Below, piece by piece: positions 26,201-38,876 of a stretch of DNA of 64,000 bases (the stretch's first letter is position 1; every line of letters begins with the position of its first letter). The stretch is from Thunnus maccoyii. Lineage: Eukaryota > Chordata > Actinopteri > Scombriformes > Scombridae. The notes under the pieces are model-generated. The model was given only the letters and a program-made list of their open reading frames with translations, was not told where the DNA came from and ran no database searches. A program made the position numbers and the translations under genes. The stretch spans positions 20,302,425-20,366,424 of the forward strand of contig NC_056546.1 of assembly GCF_910596095.1 (NCBI RefSeq), given 5' to 3'.

Positions 26201-29200
26201 GTGGAGAGTTCTTGGCAGGACAGGAAGAAGCTGATATTTTACATTTACAGCAATAAAGGCTCAACAAAATGAAAGGACAAAAGTGAAATTATTCACCACC
26301 TGCTTTTAATGATCAAGATCAAATCCAAAAACCCACATATGAAAATATATTTTTTGAATTAGATATAGTTATAATTAATTAATTAGGAAAATAATATGGA
26401 TAATAATTTGATCTGTAATGTTTTCCTTCCCTTCTTACAACACACACAAAAACATATTGCACACAGTGTTTTCTCCTGACCTCTGTCAAGCTCATGTTGG
26501 TCTGGAAAACATCTGATATAAAAAACGGCTTTCATTATACTACAAACCTGAGCTGGACATGACTGAGTTCTGGCCATGCTAGACTTATTATACAGTGTCT
26601 GATCAGTATCTGTGCCTTTTTCTCTTGAGATTGAAAGAATAGCAATAGGAATAAGAATTGGAATAGCAGGAACATTTTCTCACAATCCTCCTGGTTGGAG
26701 GAAGCATCAACATCTCATAAAAGTCAAAAATTTAATCCATTCACAATGTTATGTAATGTAATTACATTATATATTATACAAGCGTTATACAAGCATTAAA
26801 CTTTCCAGAGCCAGAAACATAGCATAACATTTGGCTGCTGGTATTATTCTGACTCATAGAAATGGCCGCTCCTCTGCTGGTTGACTGTAAATGAGGCATT
26901 TGAACCGTCCTTTCCCATGAAGGCTCTGAACTGCCCAGTGACACGTGTATATCCCCAGGCAGAGAATGCCAGAGGATGTTGGGAGGCTTACTCCACATGT
27001 GACCAGCCTTCCTCTCGTGCTCTCTTTCTCTCTCCCACAGCTCCCACCACCTGCCCCTCCCTGGAAGCCCCTGCTCACGGAACGAAGTTTGGCTCAAAGT
27101 ATTTTGTCGGACATGAGGTCCATTTCACTTGTTCCCAGGGCTACCATCTCATCGGTTCGGCCACACGTGTTTGCCGGGACAACGGCACCTGGACGGGCAT
27201 CAGTGCCGTCTGTAAAGGTGAGACATATTGTGATTCCCCTTACTTGAAAGTTTGTAGAGTAAAATAAATCAAAGCCAAGCTTATTAACCTGTCGTAGATC
27301 CATATATTTACCCATGTGTGTGACAAAGGTTAGTTACATTTGAGTCAAGAGGCTGAAAGAGACATCAGCCCAGAAGCCAAATGGAGCTCCGCACACACAC
27401 AGATAACAGGCAAAGAAAAGAGCCATTCTTTATGATGTCTGGAGTTCCTCGGCATACTGAATGAAGCCCTCGTTAGAATGGCATTAAATGTCTCTGAACA
27501 CAGGAAAACACCTGTACTGCATTCCACTGTGGGGTGCTTTCCCCACCAGGTTTCTACTCCTCATGAACAGCAGCGGTGGGGCTACTGTAAGATAACCCTC
27601 CCCTCTCTCTTGCTCATGTTTCCCTGCCTCTTTGACAGCAGTCCCACTGGACGAGGTTTGGTCCAGACATTATATCCACACCATGGTCTGATAGCACTGA
27701 AGTATGCTAAGCATGCTATCGATAGCCCCTTCAGCCTGCAGTGGTGGCACTCTTCCAAAAATTCCAAGTGGCACACACAAACATATGTTTATTGACATTC
27801 ATGGTTAAAGCAACACGAGAAGGCTTGACTCTGCACAGTATTATCTCTGTTCATGTTTTTTCAGCCCAGCACAAGAAGTCTAAATTTAGTCATGCTTAAA
27901 AAGCAGTATTGACAGAGTGTGAAAATCTTTTAAGTTAAAAAGAGTTTAAAAATATCTAGCAGGTTGAAGTGGGTCTTTTCATGTTTTGGCCATGTGGTGG
28001 CCCCTGGGGAAGCCAAATAAACATTAAAGGGGTTGGTTGTCATCCAGTATACTGTAGCCTCAGCGCTGAAGAGCAGAGGCTGCTTCATCATTTGAACATC
28101 TGCAGAGACCACAGAAACAGAGATCATAGGGCATGATGTGATATTCATCCACTTGTTTTGTACCTTTGACAGACAGTACCAAACCTGTGTCGTCCTATTT
28201 ACTGTTGTTGTGAACAGTTTGCTGTGACTTCATACAAGGTTACTAACTTCTAGGCCACTGAATAATTAACTAATAATGATATATTTTATGCTTTGAAATA
28301 TAATAAAAAACTAAATGTTGGTAGATGAATTAACGGATCTGTGCTTTGAATAGACTTATGTATTCAATGCATACACATATCACAGTCACAGTGAATGTGT
28401 TGCTCACTGCCAAAGGCACTGACAGTAATAGTGAAGTGAAGCCCAAAACATCTCTTGTAAAGAAGTATGAATGAGGATTGCATGAAAACATTAGTCCATT
28501 TGCTATAAGTCTGAGAAATTGTTGTGAGAAGGTGTTGACAGCAAAGTACCTCACAACTGTTTGTACCAGTAAAAGAAAAAGCCTTCAAAACTGTCTTTCA
28601 ATGAAGATGTTCACGCCTTGTTGAAAGTGTTCACATATGAGTAAAACATGGTATATAGTACATCCATATAGTGTAACAACACTGCTTTTGCATTTCATCT
28701 AACTTCCAAAAGGCAGATGATTTAAAAAAACAATATAAGTATACTTAAATAAAAATCTCAATTTGATACCATCCAGATACTTTTCTACAATAGGAAAAAA
28801 TAAAAGGGCATTACTGGCTAATTCATGTGTCCATAATAATTGTCCAGTCTCTCAATCTTACATATAAGTTATCAAACTAGGCGGACACCCATTGCTGCCC
28901 CATGAATGGATAGAAGATAGGATAGGCTCACAGAGGCTCTTTCATTTTCTCTGTATTTCATTACAAGGGACTCTTCTCTTTTCTAGGAAAAGTAAAGCCT
29001 AAACCTAAAGTCAGTAGTAATAGTTTACTGGGAAGAGCAGAATCATAGACTTTCATATATGTTTCATACAGAAACCTTTCTTCCCATTATATTGCCTTTA
29101 TAAAGTTCTATTCTGAACAGATTTCATCAAGTGCTTCACTAAAGCGACTTCATGTGTCGGGTGTCTGGACTCACTGTTCTCCAGTACAGACCTAAAAATC

Positions 29201-32200
29201 AACCCCAGCAGCAACCACAGCATGTGGTGTTTCCTCTAAGACCAGACAACCTTCCCCAGTTAACAATTTCTTTTAGTTAGTTGAATTAAAAATCTATATC
29301 CACGAAAAGAGAGAACACAACCACACTCTTAAATCTGCATTTTACACTGAATCCTGATCTCTCTATAAATATTTTTAGCACTTTACACAGCAGTGCATCT
29401 AGACAAAAAGACCTTAAGACATAAGCAAAGATTACGTCAGAAGGTGTTAAAGCAGCAGGAAAGGAAGCAACAAAACTGAAGGGAGATGTTTTTTATTTCC
29501 AAGACAGTAAGACAGTAGCTGTAATGTGACTGACTGAAATTGCAACTGCTGCTCCTTTGTTCAGTATCCATTCGTATAATGAGAAAAAAAACCTTAACAA
29601 GGTCCAGATTGAAATTACTTGAGATGGCTAAAAGGACTTTAAATTCCTCAACAGTTTGACCAGAGTGATAATTCTCTCCTGCGCCCACAGACATCAGTGA
29701 GTGTGCAAGTAACCCCTGCCAAAATGGAGGTACCTGTGTGGAGGGTGTTAACCAGTACAAATGTACCTGCCCTCAGAACTGGAGTGGCTCACACTGCCAG
29801 CACCAAACCCAGACAGGTCAGTACAACTAGATTAATGTCAAAAACGCAGTTCAGGTGAAGAGTCCTAAGCTTTTGTCCTTTTTAATGCAGCACCGCCTGA
29901 GTGGAGTGTCATGAATGATCCAGCATTCAGCCGGAGGCCTCGCTGTGCCCAAGTGAACCGAGCCCAACACTGCAGCTGTGATGCGGGCTTTCACATGAGT
30001 GGCACCTCTGACAACAGTATCTGCCAGGGTGAGCTGTAATTATGTGTTACTTAATTGATTCCTGTGGGGAAACTCTCATTTTGCCCCATCCCTTCACTGT
30101 GAGGACGAGGTCAGCTACAGAGCAGTTCCCTCAAGCCGGTGTCTTGCTTGACGATATCTCAGCGGGATAGGAAACAGCTGTTATACTTTACCAGGGCTTT
30201 CTGGCTGATGTGCAACTCCGCACACCATCTACTGGTGAAAAGAACAGGCCCCAAATACCTGAATCTTTCACTCCTCTAATGAATAATAAGGTTACAAATG
30301 AGAATAATCTGTGGAGCCAGTCTGTGACAAACAAAATAATCCTCTCGAGAGGTCACAAGCTGATTAGCATCCATTTAGGTCACAGTTCAGTTGCTTTTAA
30401 GATGTAATTGGTGGAGTAACATTTTGAAATCACAATTTTCATGTAGTTGCTTTAAATGTTTTAATGTCCAAGGTGTTTGAGAGGCAAAGACAACCTGGGA
30501 GACAGAAACAGTATCTCCATTTCCTACATTTCTTCCCTCCAGTACACACAGTGCCCCTGCCTGGTCATGAGATGTGTGTTTTAGGCAGACATACATTTCC
30601 TTCTCTGTTTCTTAACAGATGTGAATGAGTGTGAAGTTTACCGGCTGGACCAAGGAGGGAAGCTCTGTGTCCACGAGTGTGTCAATGTCCCAGGCTCGTA
30701 CCACTGCTCTTGCCCCAGCGGCTACAAGTTGCTCCCAGATGGGCGGAGCTGTGAGGGTGAGTAACAAGAGGGAACAGAGGACAAAGGCTCATTCAGAAGG
30801 CCCCAACTGCAGATCTGGCCGGGTATGTAGCTCCAGAGAGGAATACCTGCGATTTAGAAGGACGAGAAGCCTTCAACAACAGAGCTCTTAGTTTCTGCAG
30901 AGGTGTCTGTCAGTCCCAAACCTCGCTACCACTTCCATTTGCACCCCTGAAGCTTACAATGCTTGCCAGTGGAATGAATGACCTCACCCTTTCCCAGCAG
31001 AAAGGATCTTTAGGACATGAAGCGTTTGTGGGAGACTAAACTAAAAAACCAAATAAACAACCAGAGCACTGCACCCCCTGCTCAGACTGTGGTAACCAGG
31101 AAGCAGGGAGTCAGTCTGGCAAGTCTCTCTCCCTGCTTCTCATTCTTACATGCCTCTGCTGTTTTGTCTTCCAGATGTGGACGAATGTTTAAGCCAGCAG
31201 CACAACTGTAGTCAAGGCACAACTTGTATCAACATGGGGGGAGGCTTTCAGTGCGTCAACCCAGTGTGTCCCCGTTCCCATGGAAACATCAGCTATGTCA
31301 AGACGTCTCCCTTGTAAGTGGATACAACACAATTTGACCTGTTTGATTGCAACTTTTTGTCTGAAAAAAGTGAAATGGGATTTCATCTTTCATGTTTTGG
31401 CAGCTTCAACTTTCCAGTGACCCACTTCATACAGTACTAAATCAGATCCAACTGTGAGACGCAGTGGGAGTGTAATGGGCTCCTGGGGGACATTATGACT
31501 TGTAAATAGCAGGAAAAGCAGTAATAAAAGTAATGATTGCTGTGTTCCATTCAGGTGTGTCAATAATGATCCATGCCAGTGAACCAGCATACTGAGTGAG
31601 TCAGGATCTAAGGCGCCCTTGAGGAAGGCGTTACATTTATAGGGTTCACCAGCTAAACTACTTCAAGAGAAATTCAGATTTCAAACAATTTGGGTCTTAA
31701 TTTGGTAGTTTTGGGCACCATTACCATTGGTAGAAATAACATTGTACTCAACAAGTTAACTGCTGTGATCTGGGAACACAGTGACATCACTAAAAGGAAG
31801 TCAGAAGCATGAGGAGCCAGACCATTATACAGAATTTAGACAAACTTCCAGGTTAGCCACATTTATTTGGAAGAGAAACAAAGGCTAATAGAAAACATAT
31901 GAATAATAATTAGTAATGAACTATCACAGTTTTCAAACCAACTCTCTGGTTCACCATTGACACCATACTTAGTAGTTGTGCTCATGATTTTCCAGTGCAA
32001 TGATGGATTATCACCAACATTTCAGATGCTCTTACTTTCATTTTACCTTCCTTAATTAACTGGATGAAATAATCTGGTCAAACCGTTGATTTGTTTTGTT
32101 GACTGAGTGCTCATGTTCCTTGCCCCTTTGTTGTATGGTTGTCACTATGTTCCCAGATCTAATATGGGACAGTGTAAACATAACCAATATACTTACACTA

Positions 32201-33697
32201 TAACACCAACACTATACAAATAAGATTTGTTTTTATAGCTGCATTATAGTGACGCAAACCATTTCTGACAAAGAGCATGCATGCTCAGCAGAACTTCAAT
32301 TGATGACGTAATTTTTTTCTTAAAAACCACCTAGAACTTTTGTGCTCTGGCCAAATGCTGAGAGACATTACAACTTCCAGCTCCCTATTTGCTAGTCATC
32401 ATCAAGTTGCCTCATTTAAGGGAATGAAACATAGCTCTGTCTGCTCCTACTGAACCATCAATGTGGTGAAATACTGCTCCACTGCCGGCAAAGGGGATGG
32501 ATAAATATTTTGGCAAACACATGTAACAAGGGAGAAAGCAAAGAATCAAGTAAGACAGTAGCTTAGTCCCAATTACAGTAAATACTATATACTAATGCTA
32601 ATACTAATGCATTTAGACTGGAAAAGACACTAAGTTAAGAATACGTAATAATGCCAGTGTTATAAATCAACTTGAGATTTGAGTGTACTTTATTTTATCA
32701 TTTTTCCAGCATGAACACACTACATACAGTACTGAAAACCTGCCCAGAATTAGTAAGTAGTATGAATTTGGGACACAGATAATGCTTAAAGGAAATGGAA
32801 CAAATTGCAGATAATGCACATTTCCAGTAATATTTCAGAAAACAAACAAAAAAAAATGTATTGGAAAAATATTTTGCTTCCTCTTTTTAAAGCTTTTATT
32901 GACATCTTGATTAATTTCCTTTGAGTACAAAGTGGAAAAGTTAATTAATTTCTTGTATACTCACTGACAGAACAGTTACATGAATGTTAGTATGTAGTAC
33001 ACATTAATATTTGAATTGGGACACAGTTAGTGTTTGTGAGAGGGAAAGCATGGTGGTGATATGCAGGATCTGAGAGTACACAGAGATGGAAGTTTATACT
33101 CTCTCTCCTGTTGTTCCTACATGTAAGAATTAAGTTCACTTGACCTCTTATGTATTGTTTGTGCGTCACTTCTCTAAGTCACAAGAAAAGAGTTTGGCTC
33201 TATATATACTTTCCCACGGGGATAGTTTGATTATATAACCATTTAGCCCATTTATGTGACAACAGTCAAATACACAGAGAATGTAAAACATTTTATTACT
33301 CTGTTCTGTGTTTTCCCCCTGCAGTCAGTGTGAGAGAAACCCCTGCCCCATGGACAGCCGCTCCTGCCACCTGGCTCCTAAGACCGTCTCCTTCCACTAC
33401 CTGTCCCTTCCCTCCAACCTGCAGACTCCCGCCACTCTTTTCCGTATGGCCACCGCTGCCGCCCCCGGGCGCACCGGGCCCGACAGCCTGCGCTTCGGCA
33501 TAGTTGGGGGAAACTCCCGGGCCATCTTTGCTATGCAGCGTTCAGACAGACAGACTGGTGAGCTGATACTGGTCCAGCAGCTGCGTGGGCCGCAGGAGAT
33601 CAGCGTCGACGTGGACATGTCTGAATACACTGACCGCACCTTTCAGGCCAAGCATGTGGCCAGGGTCCAAGTTCTGGTTTCACCTTACAACTTCTGA
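23296..33697 (+). CDS. fbln7: Fibulin-7
   Basis: Eight coding exons: 23296-23373, 24690-24852, 27041-27217, 29691-29816, 29891-30028, 30619-30756, 31175-31313, 33325-33697. They splice in frame to about 443 residues (human is 439). In order: a signal peptide ([20 protein letters not shown]), a coiled-coil segment near residues 27-80 ([20 protein letters not shown]), a sushi domain near 81-140, an EGF domain starting [14 protein letters not shown], a Cys-rich EGF-like unit, two calcium-type EGF domains (DVNEC and DVDEC), and the fibulin C-terminal domain with FGIVGGNSR and DVDMSEY. Fibulin-7 is a secreted matrix and cell-adhesion glycoprotein first described in teeth. The start is the only ATG giving a signal peptide. 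The larger introns (for example 24853-27040, 27218-29690 and 31314-33324) show no other gene. Confidence 0.96.
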
Positions 33698-34525
33698 GAG
33701 CGCTCTTCCAAAGGAGGAAGGCTAGAGACAGAAAGGTAAAGAGGAGCGAGGAAGAGTGCATAATGGGCATTGAGTTTACTGATCACCTTCATCCCCTTGT
33801 AGCCAGTCGCTGGCCAGCCTTTGCTCAGTGGCCAAATATGCTTTGAGGTTTGACAATAGTAAAAATAACCAAACAAGAGTGACAAGCCATTATTATAGTT
33901 ATGTTATGAATATAATAATATATGGCAGAAAACATAATAGAATCTTCATTAAGTTGGTTCAGTATGAGCTACATCTCATGTTTGAGTGAGCTTGAATGCA
34001 TTAATTAGATTTACTTGCGAAACAAAAGCTAAATTAAAAGGTTGGGACAGAAGGATAACTTCTTTTGTTATTGCTGTTTGTATTTTTATGTCCATCATAG
34101 ATCATCTCTGTGTAGCTCAGGGTTGGCCCTGGGGCTGATGCACTGCTCCCGCTGTACTGATGATAAATCCCTATAAGACATTAGTGCTCCTGCGGCTCTA
34201 ATTTATTGGAAATATTGTTGCTGGTTTTTACATTGTAACATACTGAATGCCACATGTTTATCTTCCATCATATACTGTATATTTGTTCTTTTGTACTGGC
34301 TTACATTGTTATAGCGCCATTCATTCTACTAAGGGAGTTTTTCTTTTATAAACAGTAGATGCAGTACTGTACATTACCTGGGCATATTTCCTCTATTATT
34401 CATATTCTGCACATGTATGTATGTTATCCAGAAATAATCTTATTATAAATCAAAGATGATTTTTGGCAAGCTTGCCAATGCACTACGCAGTTTATCTGGA
34501 ATTTTAATTGTCTCTACATAACTGA

Positions 34526-34531
34526 AATAAA
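34526..34531 (+). terminator. Candidate polyadenylation signal (AATAAA) of fbln7
   Basis: AATAAA lies about 830 bases after the fbln7 stop. A GT-rich stretch follows within about 80 bases, as expected for a downstream element. Confidence 0.55.
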
Positions 34532-37500
34532 ATCAGTCCAACATTTCAGCGTTTGTTAGAACTACCTCACTTGATGCTGAACAGTGTGCTATTAAATGTC
34601 CCTGTGGCTGTGCTTGTTTTCTTTCTACATCCATTACAAGTGAATTTTAACGAGCGAAATTCAAACCAAAGCATCGCTGATAAATGAACCCTGGATGGCT
34701 ATAAAAATTTCTTTGAATGGATGAAAGGGTAGAAAGGAAGAGTGTGTGTTTTAGACTGTAACCCTCGAGGCAACAGACAGGACAGGTCAAAACAGCATCC
34801 CACTTGAAACAAAGGAAGTATTTTTATTTGACTTTTATGCGAAGAACAGTAACTGTCAGGTTTTAAAATCAAATCTCACTGTGCCTATTTGTTAGAGAAA
34901 GAAGAGACTAATGTTCAACACATGTGGTCTCTTAACTTCCTTCCATCTGTCCTCTCACGTCTCCATCCAGGGGTTTACATTGCAATAAAAGAGGCCAGAA
35001 GAACTGCATGCTTCCAGGAGGGAGTGGAGGGCGAGAATCAAAACACATGTCCTGACAGCACACACACACTGCTCTGAAAATGACAACGTGCCTTAATGGC
35101 AGGCGTAATTTCCTTCAGTAACCGTACCACAAGTGCTCACATTGCAGTCTTTGTTTCAGGCTTGTGCTCGGGCCGTTTGATGTTCACATGTTTCATCCAT
35201 TCTGAGGCGGAAGGATATTGCCAGAGACAATTGGAGAGCACTGAGCTTCATAACACAAGCCATTTGCTGGCAAGTAATGATAAAAATATACAGCGAGGGC
35301 CTTGAGGCAAAGCCAGCGAAGAGTGTGGTTTGTACTCATATTACGTCAGAGTCACAGAACCTCGGTGAAACTCTGACTGAATGCTCAGTCCCAATTTCAT
35401 GAAGTTCTTAATGTGCTGTTAAAGCTTTTAGAGGCTTTTCTTTAATGTAGTGTGCAGTGTTATGCAAGCATTTCGGCCCTGTCAGTGAGTGTTGGTGAAC
35501 ACCTACATGTGATCACTGGTGTTTAATCAAATTATCACAAACTAACTAATATGCAGCATACCTGAGGTACTGCAGGGTCATATTTTAGTGTATGAATACT
35601 GTTCAGTTTCTGGTCCTGCCAAAGAGAGACACAGTGGTCACAAGCACTAAATTATACATAATATATGCTGAACAACACCACAAACTACAGCCTCAAAACA
35701 AGCTTCAGTAAACTGCTATTTAACTTCAGGGCAATTGTGTGTTTTTATTATTTTGTCCACCCCCTGTGGTTCGACATGTATAGGCTCCTGGTTATTTGCC
35801 ATCTTCAAAAAGCACATTCACTTTTTCACAAAAAAGGGGGGGAAACAATCTCCACATCACAAATTCTTGAAATTCCAGGAGCAGTAAAAACTTGAACTTC
35901 AGTATAAACGTTATCCTCCTAAAACAACATGTCTTATTTTATAAGTCATTTTGAAGTGAAGCGGCAGAAAACCCTTCAATCTATGGATCTCCATCAAAAC
36001 AGAAAATGGGCATGTGTTACTGGTGGGTTAGTTCAGAATGAAAGGCATTGTGGAGGAATTCTGCTCTACTTTTATTATGCAGGAAAAGGGGAGAGGTCGC
36101 CTTTGGATCATCTTTCATGTGGGATAAATGTTTGGAAAAAATCCAGAAATACGCTCTCACATAAGGGAAGCTGGATGGAGGTCCCGGCACTTCAGTGTCT
36201 GACTTTGAAGTGGCCTATAATCTGCAATTACAGGCCATAATAATGACACTTTTGTGCCCGATATAAATGTCATATACTGTATGATGCAGGCTTATTATCG
36301 GCTACAGCAGACAAGAAAACATGGCAGTAAAAAATGCATGTAGTAAGTTGCTCAGATGTAAAACTGTCAGTTAAGAGGAACCAGGGCTCCCTCGCTCTCC
36401 TGGGCCCTGCAGGGCTTTTTTTCTTAAAGGACATGTTTTCCTGTTTGTCTTGTTCATTTTATTGGTGATTTCATAACTGTATATTTGCAGTTGTTGAAAC
36501 CTAAATACTGTAGTTGAAGCCTAAAGCAGGTTCCTTTAAAGGAAAATGAGGTTTCAAACTCTGAAGCTCCTGTATTTTATCCAAACACCTATGAAGTGAC
36601 ACTTTCACTTCAGAGGAAGGCTTAATCAGTTTGGTCTCCAACAACTTGTAATGTCGACATGACAAACACATTGGCTTGTTTGTGGATTTTATGTTTTCAT
36701 AGCCCTCTTAGTCACAAGCCTATTAATAACTAATGACTTGAGAGAAACCTCAAGGTTTGTATTTTCAACAACTGTGCTTCTTTCAAACTCTCCTTTCAGT
36801 ATTTCAGTCTGTGTTTCATTATCATTCATCATCATTTTCCTCACAATAGCCCATTCAGTGTACAGTCTCTTAACCTACTCCCTCTTGAAACTGCAAGACA
36901 GCTCTAAAGAGAAACAGATTTTAACTGATGTAATAAAATCATAACATGTGCATTTTTATTGCCAAATTAAGACTTAAAATGAGAGATCAGGAAACAAACA
37001 TTCTCCTGTATTCAATTAATATTTAATCTGAGTGAACACGCTTCCTGAGAAGGAAGAGAGAAGAAAACTGTTGGTATGAAAAGTTCAAGCTCAGTTCTTC
37101 GTGACACCCTTGAAAGAAAGACGAAAAAAAAAAAGACGAGTCATATTATCCAGACACCACTCCACCTGCGGAATTATGAAATAACAGGAATCAGCCAAAA
37201 CCCATCTGTACAAATAATCAAGGTCCACTGCAGGTGTCTGCAGTTTTATATAACAGAAGGACAGCTTGCCATCATAAGCACAATTATTCCAGGTTTCCAA
37301 CCAACACACACAAAAAAAAAAGAAATAGAAAAATGGAGGGAAGTTTTAACAGTGACATTATAGACTGCTAGAAGTGATCAACTTGTGCTTGTGCTAACCA
37401 CATAACTTATCTAGTGTGTCATAGTGTTGGGCTAGCCTGGACAGACAAGATCCTGTCATTACATTTACTCAAGTCAACACACATTAAGACAACAACAATG

Positions 37501-38876
37501 TCCCAACTCCAGACAACATTGAAAAAAAAAAAACACCAGGCCGGCCGTTTTCAAAGATAATAATGAAAAAACATACTAAGATATTAAGACTTTTTTTAAA
37601 AAGAACATGAATATTAAGGTGTCTGTGAAACCAACACAATGACTTTATCAGCAAAGAAAACAAACAAAGAAATAAGATGTTTAGCTAGGTACACTGTGAG
37701 ATTGTTCGGGGTCCAAGTCAAGCGTATGTTGTAAACACGGGTGAACACACAACTTATAAGTACACTTTAGACACAAATAAATAATACAGTTTTAAAACTC
37801 CATATCAACATACAGTATATTGCTCCTTATTTCAAAAGACACCCCTCGACACACATACAGTAGATTCATAATAGACTGCCTACACTGACTACAAACCCCA
37901 ACGCTTTACTGCTTCATTGAATTCAAATTGTACAAATCACTTATTTATGCATCGCCCCTCTCACACTCATTCACACACCAATACTGAGATTATTGGAATA
38001 CCAGATTAGGCCTCATACAAGAACTACATGTAGGCACAACTTTGATCTTGAAAGTGCATAGGAGCAAATGTTCTATTCAAAAATCTTAGTATTTTCATTT
38101 CTGTATTTTAATGCTTTGAACATGATTTTAATGCTGGTAACAAAAAAAAAAAAAAAGTTTTCTTCGGACAGTCAAAATCATTTGAAAAATACATAGTGTA
38201 TCCTGAATTCCATAACTTTTGTATTATTCTTTAGGAACTTCACATATATATAGATATATAAATAGATAGATAGAGAAATACGAAAAGAAAGATCCTGTTT
38301 GAAATTAATCAATAAACACTCTCTTTCTTCCCTGGAGATCTACCCCGCAAAAAAACCTTAAATCATTCCTGGTGTTAATTACTGCAGAAAAAAAACCCTT
38401 TAAATTATTTTCCTGTTCATAAATAAGCATCCTATTTCATTATCTCGTATCAAAAAGACACTTAACGTATATTTAAGAGTAGGTTCATGCATGAGACCCT
38501 CTGTTCTTAATTCTCTGATAAAATAAATTCAAGTGAACATAACAGAAATAAATATAGCACTTAATATAAAATGAAACATTCTCTTTGGAAAGAAAGGCTC
38601 AAAACTGATCAGATCGAGGAAACAGTGAACCGACGGCAGTTTTCCTCTAGTAGAATCTTTTGTTCTTGAGAAGTTGAGGAAATGAGCAGAGGTCCCCTTC
38701 AACTGTGGCCTGCACCACCCTGCGAAGGAGCAGCCATATCGGGAGGATCCCCTGAAAAAACTAAATGGCACTCCACCACCACCTGACTGGAAACCCTGGA
38801 GAAAACCTTGCTGCAGAGTCGGGGACGGCTGCTGTGTTGTCTCTCCATGTCAGCTGCTGGCTGGAAAGGTTTTACC
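34532..38876. other. Intergenic DNA and probable 3' UTR of tmem87b
   Basis: Between the fbln7 poly(A) site and the tmem87b stop no coding exon is recognisable. The part next to tmem87b (roughly 37000-38876) is AT-rich and probably includes its 3' UTR on the minus strand. A minus-strand AATAAA lies at 36955-36960, but the transcript end is not fixed. Open frames in this stretch have no family features. Confidence 0.45.

Noticed and set aside
34889..37363. Open frames of 60-105 codons between fbln7 and tmem87b
   Set aside because: No domain, signal or splice structure supports them; lengths are as expected by chance in AT-rich DNA.
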